Source: Entoloma clypeatum (lineage: Eukaryota > Basidiomycota > Agaricomycetes > Agaricales > Entolomataceae). Taken from it: DNA of 64,000 bases. A model generated the notes under the pieces. The model saw only the letters and a list, made by a program, of their open reading frames with translations. It did not search any database and had not been told where the DNA came from. This document shows, one piece after another, positions 54,814 through 64,000 of this stretch. Every line of letters starts with the position of its first letter. The stretch's first letter is position 1. The stretch covers positions 5,704,001 to 5,768,000 of the forward strand of contig OY751485.1 of assembly GCA_963565915.1 (NCBI GenBank). Reading direction: 5' to 3'. A program made the translations under genes and the position numbers.

Positions 54814-55431
54814 ATGGTCGACCCCAAACGTCTTGCTGCGCTCGAACACGAGTTTCAGGAACACCGCCAAACCCTCACCAACATTACCACTCAATGACCC
54901 GATTCCCCTTCAGCGGAGGCCCCAGTTCTGGCCTTTCCGCCAGCCCCGATTGCACCTGCCAATCCAGGTGTGCGTCAGGCCAAACCCGCAACTCCGTCGG
55001 ACTTCGACGGAGCACGTACCACTGGTTGGACTTTTCTTAATTCTTGCGAACTGTATATGGGACTGGTTCCGGAACAGTTTGCAGACGATCATACTAGGAT
55101 CTATTGGGTGTTTTCCTTCATGAAGAGTGGACATGCTGCGCGCTTCGCTGACCGCATCATCTCACAAGAGCGTCGGACCGGAGCTCCGTGCCACCAGACC
55201 TGAGTGCAGTTCCGAACCATGTTCATTGTGGAGTTCACTCTGAAAAATGAAGAACAAGACACACGGCTCATTCTTGAGGGAGAAGCCTATTACCAAGATA
55301 GTCGAGATGTGGAGGCTTACATTGATGACTTCAAAGATTATGTCGAAAAGGCTGGGTACACCGAAGAAATGAACATAGTACTCAAGTTCCGACACGGCCT
55401 CCGATCTGACATCCAATCCGAACATCACTGA
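54814..55431 (+). pseudogene. Ty3/gypsy gag fragment
   Basis: One frame from ATG 54814 to 55431, interrupted by TGA at 54895 and near 55201. Capsid-like text: TTGWTFLNSCELYMGLVPEQ, DHTRIYWVFSFMKSGHAARF, LEGEAYYQDSRDVEAYIDDF and MNIVLKFRHGLRSDIQ, as in retrotransposon gag proteins of fungal Ty3/gypsy. It ends abruptly after the capsid; no nucleocapsid or pol. It is a 5' fragment of an element distinct from, but similar in style to, gypsy-1. Confidence 0.75.
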
Positions 55432-55648
55432 AAGGGAAGTTTACTTGAAGTCTACTTGAGCTCCTTGAGATGATCTCAATGAGCTCTCAAGCAGCTTTTT
55501 CTCAAGGAGCTCTCAAGAAAGGTCTTCCTCTTGAAGAGCACTTGAAACCCCCTTGAGTTGCCTTGATAATAGATTGTTAGGCCATTCCACAAATATGATT
55601 CCACTGATTGAACAAGTCACCGCTTCCATGACTTCATTTCAGGGGACT

Positions 55649-58187
55649 GGGCATGGAAACAAGTGGTATGTCATTTCCGGTTCCATACTCAACCCTTCTG
55701 TTCATTTGATTTTGCCAGGATGAAATAATCAACTCCGATCCCAGTGCCCTTGGTGCAATGTTTGTTCCTCTCATTTTCGGGAGCGATAAAACAACAGTTT
55801 CGGTTGGGACAGGTAATACCGAATACTGGCCGATATACATGTCAATTGGAAATATTCACAACACCACACATTGTGGTCATCGAAATGGTGTTGTACTCCT
55901 TGGCTTTCATGCCATCCCAAAATGTAAATTCAATATTTGTCATTAGCCATTTACTCACATTACCCACAGCCAAAAAACAATACACTAAATGCACGAAATT
56001 TCGCAAGTTCCGAAGGCAACTGTTTCATACAATGTTGGCCATGATATTGCAGGCGTTGAAGCCTGGCATGACACAGGCAGAAGTTGTCCAATCTGTCAAC
56101 AATCATTTCAGGCAAGCAATCTATGGAATTGGCCCATATATTGCTGATTACCCTGAGCAATGTCTATTGTTCAAGGATGGTGTCCGAAGTACTAGTCTTT
56201 CATAACATTGTCTATTGTAGGCTAATCTTTCGTCTATTCTCACATATGTATAGCTCTTCCAAAGGATCTGGATGGACGGCGCTATCCTTCTCGGTTTCTT
56301 GAACATACAACTGCCCTACTTGAGGACTTACAGTTGGGGCAACTGTGGGACGAATATGGCCTTGTTGGCGACGTCATTGTGAGTAATTCTCTACTTATCA
56401 CTTTGTTCCTTCGTTAACCCTTCAGCAGTCTTTTACCAAAGACTTTCCGCGTGTTGATATTCAAGAGTTGATTGCGCCAGATCTCCTACATCAGATGATT
56501 AAAGGGACAATTAAAGACCACTTGATTACATGGATCAACAAATATATTTACGAGACGTTTGGCGAGGCTGGCGGAAACTGAGTTATCAATGACATTGACC
56601 AAAGGTCAGTAATTCAGAGGAGTTGGATAGTATAAATTGACCCTCGAAATGTTACAGGATCGCAATTATTGCACCCTTTCCCAGCCTCCGCCGCTTTCCT
56701 CAAGGATGAGGTTTCAAGCAGTGGACTGGTGACGATTCAAAGGCTCTTATGAAGGTAATTAAGCAGTTCTGTCTTTCTTTATGAACTGATTAGTTTTAAA
56801 CGATGTATCTACCGGCGATTGAGGGTGATGTACCCCAAGACATGGTTTGCACACTTCATGCCTTTCTTGAATTTGCCTATCTTGGTTGACAGGATATTCA
56901 AGATACCCGGACTCTAACTGCTATGCAAGATGCTTTAGATCGCTTTCATCAGTACCGTGAAATATTTGTTGAGACAGGTATTCACCCAGAGAAAGAAATC
57001 CCCCCTCGACAACACTTCCTTATGCATTACATCAAATCAATTTGTGCGTGGGGTGCACCCAATGGACTCTGTACTTCGATTAATGAATCAAAGCACAAAC
57101 CAGTTGTTAAACGACCTTGGCAATGAACAAATCACTTCAACGCTATTAAGCAAATGATACTCACAAACCAACGTCTTGACAAGCTCACAGCTTCACATGT
57201 TGACTTTGCTCAGTGTGGTATGTTGGAAGGAACTTGTCTTTTGAATACCCTCGAGCAAGGTAATTACCACCCCGATCATCATATCATGATCAACGCTCAT
57301 ACCCTTTATCATCAGCCTTGCTTGTCAACATGGAAGAGACTGACAATGATGACGATGGTACTCAGGATGGTGATGATGAGTCTGATATCCAAGCCACTCA
57401 ATCAGATGATGAGGATGATGATGGAGGGGAAGTTCTGATTCCAAAAGCCCCGTCTTCAATTCAACTGGCAGCAAAGCCCATTGGTAAGTTCTATAAAACC
57501 AACAGAGCTTTGTCTTATCCCTTTCTCGCAGGTAGAAGAAGATTTATTGAAGATTTGGCTACGGAAATCAATGAACCTGACCTTCTTTGTCTTCTTTGTG
57601 CCTTTCTTTCCAAACAACTGAACTCTAATGGCTCTGATCCAACACAATATCACATTCACACCCAGCAGAATATCACCATATATCCCTCAGCTGTTGTGAC
57701 ATTTTACACTCCAAGTGACATTTGTGGCATTGCGGGAATGTGAACCGAACAGATCCATGCTGTCTCCTTGTGGCAGGGTGGCCCAGGGCGTTATGACTGT
57801 GTACTTGTCAAGGTGGATACCACTGTGACCACTATAAGTCATCCATGGCGCCTACGGGTTGCCCGCGCCCGTCTTTCTCCAATGGTGGGCTATCATTGTG
57901 CTCTTGTGCATGATTTCGAGGTTTGTGGGAATGAGCCTGACGAAGATACAGGAATGTGGGTTGTAAGGTGTGTACAAGAATATGGGTACCCATGTTTGCG
58001 GGTAGTGCTTTTGGATGACATCTACAGGGCTACACATCTAATTCCAGTCTACAGTCATCTGGATGATGTATTATGGAGAAGGGGACTTTCACCAGAGAAT
58101 TCTCTGGATGTGTTTGATACATATTATGTTAACAAGTACATCGATCACCATGCCTTTGAAACACTTTCTGAATTTGAATGTATCTAA
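55649..58187 (+). pseudogene. Plavaka-type (CACTA-like) transposase, N-terminus missing and degenerate
   Basis: Consecutive conserved blocks of Plavaka transposases appear in order: DWAWKQ then (after an intron-like gap) DPSALGAMFVPLIFGSDKTT, YMSIGNIHNTTHCGHRNGVV, FRKFRRQLFHTMLAMILQAL, YGIGPYIADYPEQ, FTKDFPRVDIQELIAPDLLH, GRGFKQWTGDDSKALMKVYL, PPRQHFLMHYIKSICAWGAP, LTNQRLDKLTASHVDFAQC, and a C-terminus GPGRYDCVLVK, EDTGMWVV, DVFDTYYVNKYIDHHAFET. Frames change, a TGA occurs near 56580, and the Cys-rich block after ADYPEQ is lost. The N-terminal third is absent; its place is taken by the gypsy gag fragment. The stop is at 58185-58187. No terminal inverted repeats were recognised. Confidence 0.85.
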
Positions 58188-58275
58188 TAAGTAGTATCAA
58201 GCCCAAGATGTATATTATCCATCCTCAAGTACTATCAATAAGTTTTTGCTACTTAGCTTCACTTGAGATTCCTTG

Positions 58276-58695
58276 TGTTACGGCGATAGCCTACAACAAC
58301 AAGTCCAAGGATCAGTGTTACATTCCGATCCATTCCGACGATTTCTGACCAATCCCGACACCTCCGACACCTCCGACATTTTGACTAATACTTATTATGC
58401 ATACTTACTGTTATGAATCTCGTTACTACGTACATTACTTACATCCGACCATTTTACTTATGTTAAGAATCTCCGACAGCCACTCGTTATCCGACTCTGA
58501 CGAAGCCACACGTCCTCCGACATACAGTATTTAAACTTATGTAGAATCATGTATTAGCTTCAGTTTTGAATATCAACTTAGATTCGACATCATACCTCCC
58601 GTCCTCTTTCCGACTCTTAACTTGAGTCCGACCTCCGACCTCCGATCCTCCGATCCTCCGAAGAAGGACACCAACGTATTAGCGAGGGCGCAACA
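58276..58695 (+). repeat. 5' LTR of Ty3/gypsy element 1
   Basis: 420 bp starting TGTTACGGCGATAGC and ending GAGGGCGCAACA, inverted at the tips (TGTTRCG). TATTTAAA-type box near 58528. Rich in TCCGAC (about ten copies by eye). The 3' LTR is not in the window, so ends are inferred from the tips and gag position. Confidence 0.6.
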
Positions 58696-58847
58696 CACAA
58701 GTTGAAGCCAAGTCCTTGCCCCTATGTTGCACGCGCTCCGACCCTCCGACCTTCCGACGCGTCCGACGTAGCTCCGACGTTTTGTCGATCAGTTCTTAAC
58801 AGTATATTCAAACTGCCACTCGCTTATCCGTATTTCAAATCCCAGTT

Positions 58848-59256
58848 ATGGCAGCCCGCAACACACAGAACTCCCGCGCAGCAGCAGCCGCAGCGGAAGC
58901 TTCAAACCTGCAGGACACCAGGGCGACATTTCTACATACGTTCCAAGATATTCCTGCAGAAGAATCTGCACCCAAACCTGACCCCATATCTCCGACACCT
59001 CGTCTCCGAACACCTCAGACACAAGGACCTCCGATTCCTGAAGAAATCTGCCCTCTCCGACAAACTTGGCAAAGATGGGAAATTAACTCCCCAAGAACGC
59101 CAACGACGATTTGACAATAATTTAAGCATGTTTTGCGGCAACGTTGGTCATCGGGCTTCCGACTGCTCGAAGAAATCGTCTTCTAATGCCAAAGCAAAGG
59201 CCCGCACGGCCCAAGCTGAGGACAAATCGGAGAAGACGACTGAGTCAAAAAAATAG
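58848..59256 (+). pseudogene. Gypsy-1 gag remnant
   Basis: Begins MAARNTQNSRAAAAAAEASN at 58848. Most of the capsid is deleted. After a frame change, the region to 59256 reads TPQERQRRFDNNLSMFCGNV and GHRASDC, a CCHC knuckle whose first Cys is replaced by Ser, then a Lys/Ser-rich tail. Confidence 0.7.
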
Positions 59257-59315
59257 TAAGCAGTCCTCAGATTCCAGCATGTACTGGGGATTGCGTTGAC
59301 TCCTTTCATGCACCT

Positions 59316-62280
59316 TTGGAAACCCTCCGACTCAATGCGTCCGCTCTCTCAAATCCAAACTCTCTATGTATTGATTTGATATCTCTGACCTTTTCCGATT
59401 CTCTTCCGATAAAGACTCTTATTGATTCTGGTTCTACACATTGCTTCGCAGATACCAGATTTATTTCTTCTTTAAACTTATCTCCAACTCCAATTCCTTC
59501 ACCTATGGTTTTGAAACTTTTTGATGGTTCTTCAAATACTTATATCACACAATCTATCGATCTTCCTCTCCGATTTCCTTCTGGTGAACTTCTGACCGTC
59601 GCGTTTTACGTGACAACCCTCAATTTGTCTTGTAATTTGGTTCTAGGACACAACTGGCTCACCCGCTACAATCCGTTGATTGACTGGGTATTGGGCAGTA
59701 TCTTATTCCGTTCTATGTTATCCGACACTCTGAGTCCAACTCCGACGTCGACTGCTGAGGCAGCTCCGCCACCTCTGCAGTGTCCGCCCTCTCCGATGGG
59801 CATCTCCGATCCGCTCACTCCGAACACCTCCGACCCGCCACAGATTACCATGGTCAATGCAGCCGCATATCTCCATGCTTGTAAAGCTCCTGGGGCATAC
59901 GCTTTCCGCGTTCACCTCTCCGACATCTCCGCCAATTCCGCGTCCGTCTCCGACGACGCTCCCGATCTCTCTGGCATACCCAAGGAATACCACGATTTTG
60001 CTGATGTATTCAGTCAGAAAAAAGCCGACACCCTTGCACCCCACCGACCCTACGACCTCAAGATCAATTTGGAGGAAGGTACTTCCCCTCCGATTGGTCC
60101 GATGTACTCACTCTCGCAATCCGAACTTGGATCCCTCCGAGACTTCATCGATGAGCATCTCAATATCGGTTTTATTAAACCTTCAAGTTCACCTCACGGC
60201 GCTCCGATCCTCTTCGTCCGAAAGAAAGATGGATCACTCCGACTATGCGTCGACTACCGAGGCCTGAACAAAATCAGAAAGAAGGACCGATACCCACTTC
60301 TGCTCATCTCCGACCTCTTAGCCACTGCCAGAAAAGCATGTGTTTATACCACCATAGACCTCTGACACGCATACCACCTAGTCCGCATCGCTGAAGGTGA
60401 CGAATGGAAAACTGCATTCCGCACTCGCTATGGATCGTTTGAATGGTTAGTCATGCCATTCGGATTGTCTAACGTACCTGCAGCCTTTCAACGCTTTATG
60501 AACGACATCTTCTCCGACCTTCTGGACAACTGCGTTACCGTTTACCTCGACGACATCCTGATCTACTCCGACAACCCCGAGGAACACAAAAAACATGTCC
60601 GAGAAGTCCTCCGACGACTCCGACAACATGGTCTTTACACCCGCGCCGACAAGTGCGACTTCTCTGCCGAAACTGTAGAATATCTTGGATTTATCCTTTC
60701 TCCTGACGGACTCAAAATGTCGGAAGCAAAAGTCAAGATTATTCAGGATTGGCCTGAACCGCGCAGAGTGAAGGATGTCCAGTCCTTTTTAGGTTTTGCA
60801 AACTTTTACCGACGTTTCATTCCATTCTATTCCAACATCACTATTCCACTCACTCGTTTAACCAGGAAACATGCCACTTGGCTGTTCTCCGATGACGCTC
60901 GAACCGCTTTTAATGACCTGAAAAAGGCATTTACCACCGCTCCGATCCTGACACACTGGATCCCCGACTCTCCGATAATTGTCGAAACCGACGCATCCGA
61001 CTATGCCCTAGCGGCTATTCTGTCGATAGTCACCTCCGACAATGAAGTCCACCCCGTCGCATTCCATTCCCGCACCTTCATGGCCCCCGAAGTAAACTAT
61101 GACACCCACGATAAGGAACTTCTTGCCATCTACGAAGCATTTAAAATTTGGCGCCATTACCTCGAAGGCTCCGGTACTCCAATTGACGTCGTTACCGACC
61201 AAGTTCAGGATTAATAGGAGCTGGAGCAGGAATTGGAACAGTTTTGAGCTTCAGCTAGAAGTAAAGTAAATTTCTTAAAAAATCTCGAGTATTTTGCCAC
61301 CACCAAAGTTCTTTCATGCCGACAAGTCCAATGGTCGGAATACCTTTCTCAGTTCAACCTCGTCATCCGATTCCACCCCAGCCGATTGGGAACTAAACCT
61401 GACTCTCTAACTAGACGTTGGGATGTCTATCCTAAAGGGGGAAATAGCGACTACGTTGACATCAATCCAACCAACCTCCGACCAGTCTTTTCGCAAGAAC
61501 AGCTCTCTGCTTCAGTTCGCGCGACTCAACTCCTTGAGCCCGTCCTCCGTGCAACCATTATCATGGACACAGAAAAGCTTCACCACAACATACTCACAGC
61601 ACTCCCTTCTGACACTCTTTACGACACTCTTTCTAAAGATCCTAAACCCCGCTGGTCTCTCGACCCCGATGGTTTCCTCCGACATGACGATCGGATATAC
61701 GTTCCCGACTCCGACGACCTCCGACTCCGAGTCCTACAGCACAAGCACGATCATATGCTTGCTGGACACCCAGGTCAGAACAAGACACTCAGTCTCATTC
61801 AGGTGATTATACCTGGCCCGGAATACGAGATTTCGTTAAACACTATTGCAAGTCATGTACCACTTGCATGTGATCGAAGCCACAAAGACACAAGCCTTAC
61901 GGCCTACTCAAACAGCTTCCGATCCCCGAACGTCCTTGGAATTCTATCTCAATGGATTTCATCGAGACCCTTCCGACCTCCGACAACTTTGATTCAATCC
62001 TCGTTATCGTTGACCGATTAACGAAACAAAGTATTTTCATTCCGACAACAATTCATTGCACCTCCGAAGACCTTGCCGTACTTTTCGTACTACATGTCTT
62101 CTCTAAACACGGTGTCCCCAAACATGTCACCTCTGACCGCGGCCCCGAATTTGTCTCCCGATTCTTCCGATCTCTCGGAAAGGCTCTAAACATGACCCTC
62201 CACTTCACCTCCGGTTACCACCCCGAAGGTGATGGCCAAACCGAACGCACTAACCAGACCCTCGAACAGTACTTGCGGAG
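59316..62280 (+). pseudogene. Gypsy-1 pol: protease, RT, RNase H, integrase; truncated
   Basis: Protease LIDSGSTHCF (about 59430). RT: HGAPILFVRKKDGSLRLCVD, then TGA at 60363-60365 in place of the expected Arg (IDL-stop-HAYH), MPFGLSNVPAAFQRFMNDIF, and catalytic YLDDILIYS (about 60545). RNase H: PIIVETDASDYALAAIL and NYDTHDKELLAIYEAF. A foreign insertion of about 78 bp at 61203-61280 breaks VTDHKNLEYF. Integrase: HHCC-like region, a one-base frameshift near 61800, MDFIETLP, TSDRGPEFVS and DGQTERTNQTLEQYLR. The sequence stops at about 62280 against gypsy-2; the integrase C-terminus and 3' LTR are missing. Confidence 0.9.
61203..61280 (+). other. Short AT-rich foreign insertion in gypsy-1 RNase H, mitochondrial atp9-like
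   Basis: Interrupts coding between GTTACCGACCA and AATCTCGAGTATTTT. Its first part translates SGLIGAGAGIGTV, which resembles the first transmembrane helix of ATP synthase subunit 9 (c ring), a mitochondrial gene in many fungi. No TSD. A NUMT captured at a break is the likely origin, by inference only. Confidence 0.35.
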
Positions 62281-62284
62281 TGGG

Positions 62285-62862
62285 ACAGACATGATTGTGC
62301 ATACTGTTTTTCTTCTGGAGCGCTTAGCAACTCCAAGGAATGGTTTCTTTTCTTTTACGTCAGCCTTGACGCTGGAAAGGCTTCGGTCGCTGGTTAAGGG
62401 CAACGCGGATTCGGCGGGGGAAGGGGTAGTCAGGGGGTTGGGGTTTCTGATGACGAGGGGGACTGGGTTAGGGACAGGGGTCGGTTCAGGAGTGGGTTCA
62501 GGTATGGGGACCACCGGGGTAGGAGGTCTTGGGGCAGGATTTATGAGTGCGAGGTCGGGGTAGTTGGAGCATGTGGGGAACAGTCTTTCAAAACGTTGGT
62601 AGACTCCTCTGTCTACTAGGAGATCGGTGTGGTTGTCAATGAGGCGGGCAATAGAGGTGGAAGTGTTGGAATGGTACTCCCGGATAGCAATGAGTCCATA
62701 CAACGTGTTGACCAGGAACTGGTCTGTTTCATCTTCAAGTCGTCCGAGGACGTTGTTCTCGTCTTCGGGGTTGGTGAATAGGTTTAAGAGTCGGAATTGT
62801 CTGGTGTGTCTGTCAGTGTTGAAGTGCACTTCTTCGGGGGAGGTGATGCGGAGGTTGGACAT
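62285..62862 (-). CDS. Gypsy-2 downstream ORF, unknown, truncated
   Basis: ATG at 62862 lies 29 bases after the end of the gypsy-2 chromodomain frame (stop at 62892-62894). About 190 codons run open to the junction with gypsy-1 at about 62280. It starts MSNLRITSPEEVHFNTDRHT, is helical and charged, and has a proline repeat PIPEPTPEPTPVPNPVP and a basic end (GVAKRSRRKT). No gag, env or enzyme motif. Its position right behind pol suggests an accessory third ORF of this gypsy lineage. Confidence 0.5.
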
Positions 62863-62891
62863 GGTGATGAGAAGATGTGGATCGTTGGGGT

Positions 62892-64000
62892 TCAAAGGTG
62901 GTGGGTCTGTTTGTAAAGACCCAGCGTTTCCCGAGCTCTTTTTAAGTTGGATTCCGGTTCCCATGTGTTATTGCTTGATGGGTATCCCATCCACTTGACC
63001 AAATACTTGTACCCTCTGCCCTGTCACTTGTGGGTAAGGATTGCTTCTACTTCATGCTCCTGTTCTCCTTCAATCAGATCAGAAGGTGGGTTGTGGAAGT
63101 TTGGTCCGTGTGTGTCATTTTCCCGATAAGGTGTCAACAAGGAGGCATGGAAAACGGGGTGGATCTTCCATTGTTCTGGAAGTTTCAGCTTGTATGTCAG
63201 GGGCCCGAGCACCTCGGAAATGGTGAAGGGTCCTTCCCTTTTGGGTGCCAGTTTTCTGGAAGGGTATCTGATTCAGAGGTTCTTCCCTTCTAGCCATACC
63301 TGTTCTCCTTTTCCAAATGGAGTGAAACCTCATGTTGATCTTTCTGTCATCATCTGACGGGCCAGTTTGTGCGCTGCCAGCACTTCATCTCTTGCTTGTT
63401 TTAGCTCCTTGAGCTGTTCCTCTATGCTTGGCACATTTGTTTTGTCAAACGCCAATGGTATATCTCTTGGTTTGTATCCCATCATTAGATAGAACTGGGA
63501 TCGTTTTGTTGTGGAGTGGGTCCTCTGATTGTGACAGAACTCCATTGATGAGTTGTGATTGTGCCATGTTTCAGGATTGTTTGAACAGAACATCCGGAAA
63601 TAGATCTCTAGTTCCTGATTTGCGCGTTCCGTTTCTCCATCGGTTTGGGGGTGATAAGCCGTGCTCATCATCAGTTTGATCCCTAGGAGTTGTCCTAGTT
63701 CTCTGAAGACCTGAGAGGCGAATTGTGGCCCTCTGTCAGACAGAATAGAGTCTGGGAGTCCGAATCTTCGGTACACGTGATCCAAATAAAGTTTGGCGGT
63801 GAGGGTTGCATCGGTGGTTTTGGTACAAGGGATGGAAATTACCCCCTTCATAGAACCATGGTCTACTACGATCATGATATTGTCAAATCTGTTGCTCTCG
63901 GGCAGATCCGTGATAAAGTCAATTGTTGTCTGGGAGAATGGTCTAGCGTCTTTCTGTGCCTTGATTGGCATTAATCCAGGGTTTGTGGGATGTGTGTTGA
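62892..64000 (-). pseudogene. Gypsy-2 integrase and chromodomain, partial at window edge
   Basis: From the right edge the minus strand reads DDE integrase text: [33 protein letters not shown] and [16 protein letters not shown]. After a frameshift near 63330 and an in-frame TGA near 63280, a [20 protein letters not shown] region leads to a chromodomain: [13 protein letters not shown] at 63024-63026 (expected Arg), then [20 protein letters not shown] and [13 protein letters not shown]. Chromodomain gypsy elements use this module to target heterochromatin. RT and upstream parts lie outside the window. Confidence 0.88.

Overview
The window comes from a filamentous basidiomycete, most likely an Agaricomycete. 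Host genes carry many short (about 50-70 bp) GT-AG introns. The recognisable host families (F-box/LRR proteins, ricin-B-type lectin, PHD-finger protein, small secreted Cys-rich protein) and the transposon mix (Ty1/copia, Ty3/gypsy with chromodomain, Tc1/mariner, Plavaka/CACTA) are typical of mushroom genomes. No rRNA, tRNA, CRISPR or bacterial operon structure was seen.

Layout. 1-159: left-edge gag-like fragment (-). 747-4347: six-exon SQS1 gene (R3H + G-patch protein). About 4.5-18.3 kb: one host F-box/LRR gene (-) cut into five pieces by four insertions, each with its own target-site duplication (TSD): a 156-bp AT-rich insert, complete copia element A, complete copia element B1, and a 762-bp near-perfect palindrome. 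18.3-25.8 kb: repeat-rich DNA with a solo LTR, fold-back repeats and a 433-bp MITE. 25.8-26.4 kb: 3' end of a PHD-finger gene (-). 28.7-29.3 kb: ricin-B-type lectin gene. 29.4-31.3 kb: Tc1/mariner element hit by a solo LTR. 33.4-42.1 kb: gene-bearing island with a secreted/membrane protein, a Dap1/PGRMC haem protein (-) and a GFA-domain protein, separated by long stretches without recognisable genes. 45.8-46.0 kb: small secreted six-cysteine protein. 46.4-52.2 kb: copia element B2. 52.2-53.0 kb: terminal-inverted-repeat element holding two abutting perfect hairpins. 53.6-64 kb: gypsy gag fragment, degenerate Plavaka transposase, gypsy-1 (+) with 5' LTR, meeting truncated gypsy-2 (-) head to head at about 62.28 kb.

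The host genes do not form a pathway. SQS1 is expected to activate the Prp43-type helicase in splicing and ribosome biogenesis, Dap1 to support cytochrome P450/sterol metabolism, and the lectin and Cys-rich peptide belong to families that are often secreted or defence/effector-like.

The most unusual item is copia A. It carries an additional 278-codon reading frame that starts inside the 5' LTR, reads through the primer-binding site and encodes two predicted membrane segments plus a Cys/His cluster. The same element has an intact gag-pol frame that lacks the N-terminal half of reverse transcriptase. Both copia families use a primer-binding site matching the anticodon arm of initiator tRNA-Met (half-tRNA priming as in Drosophila copia). 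The nonsense codons in the dead elements are very largely TGA explainable as CGA to TGA, a CpG-decay signature.
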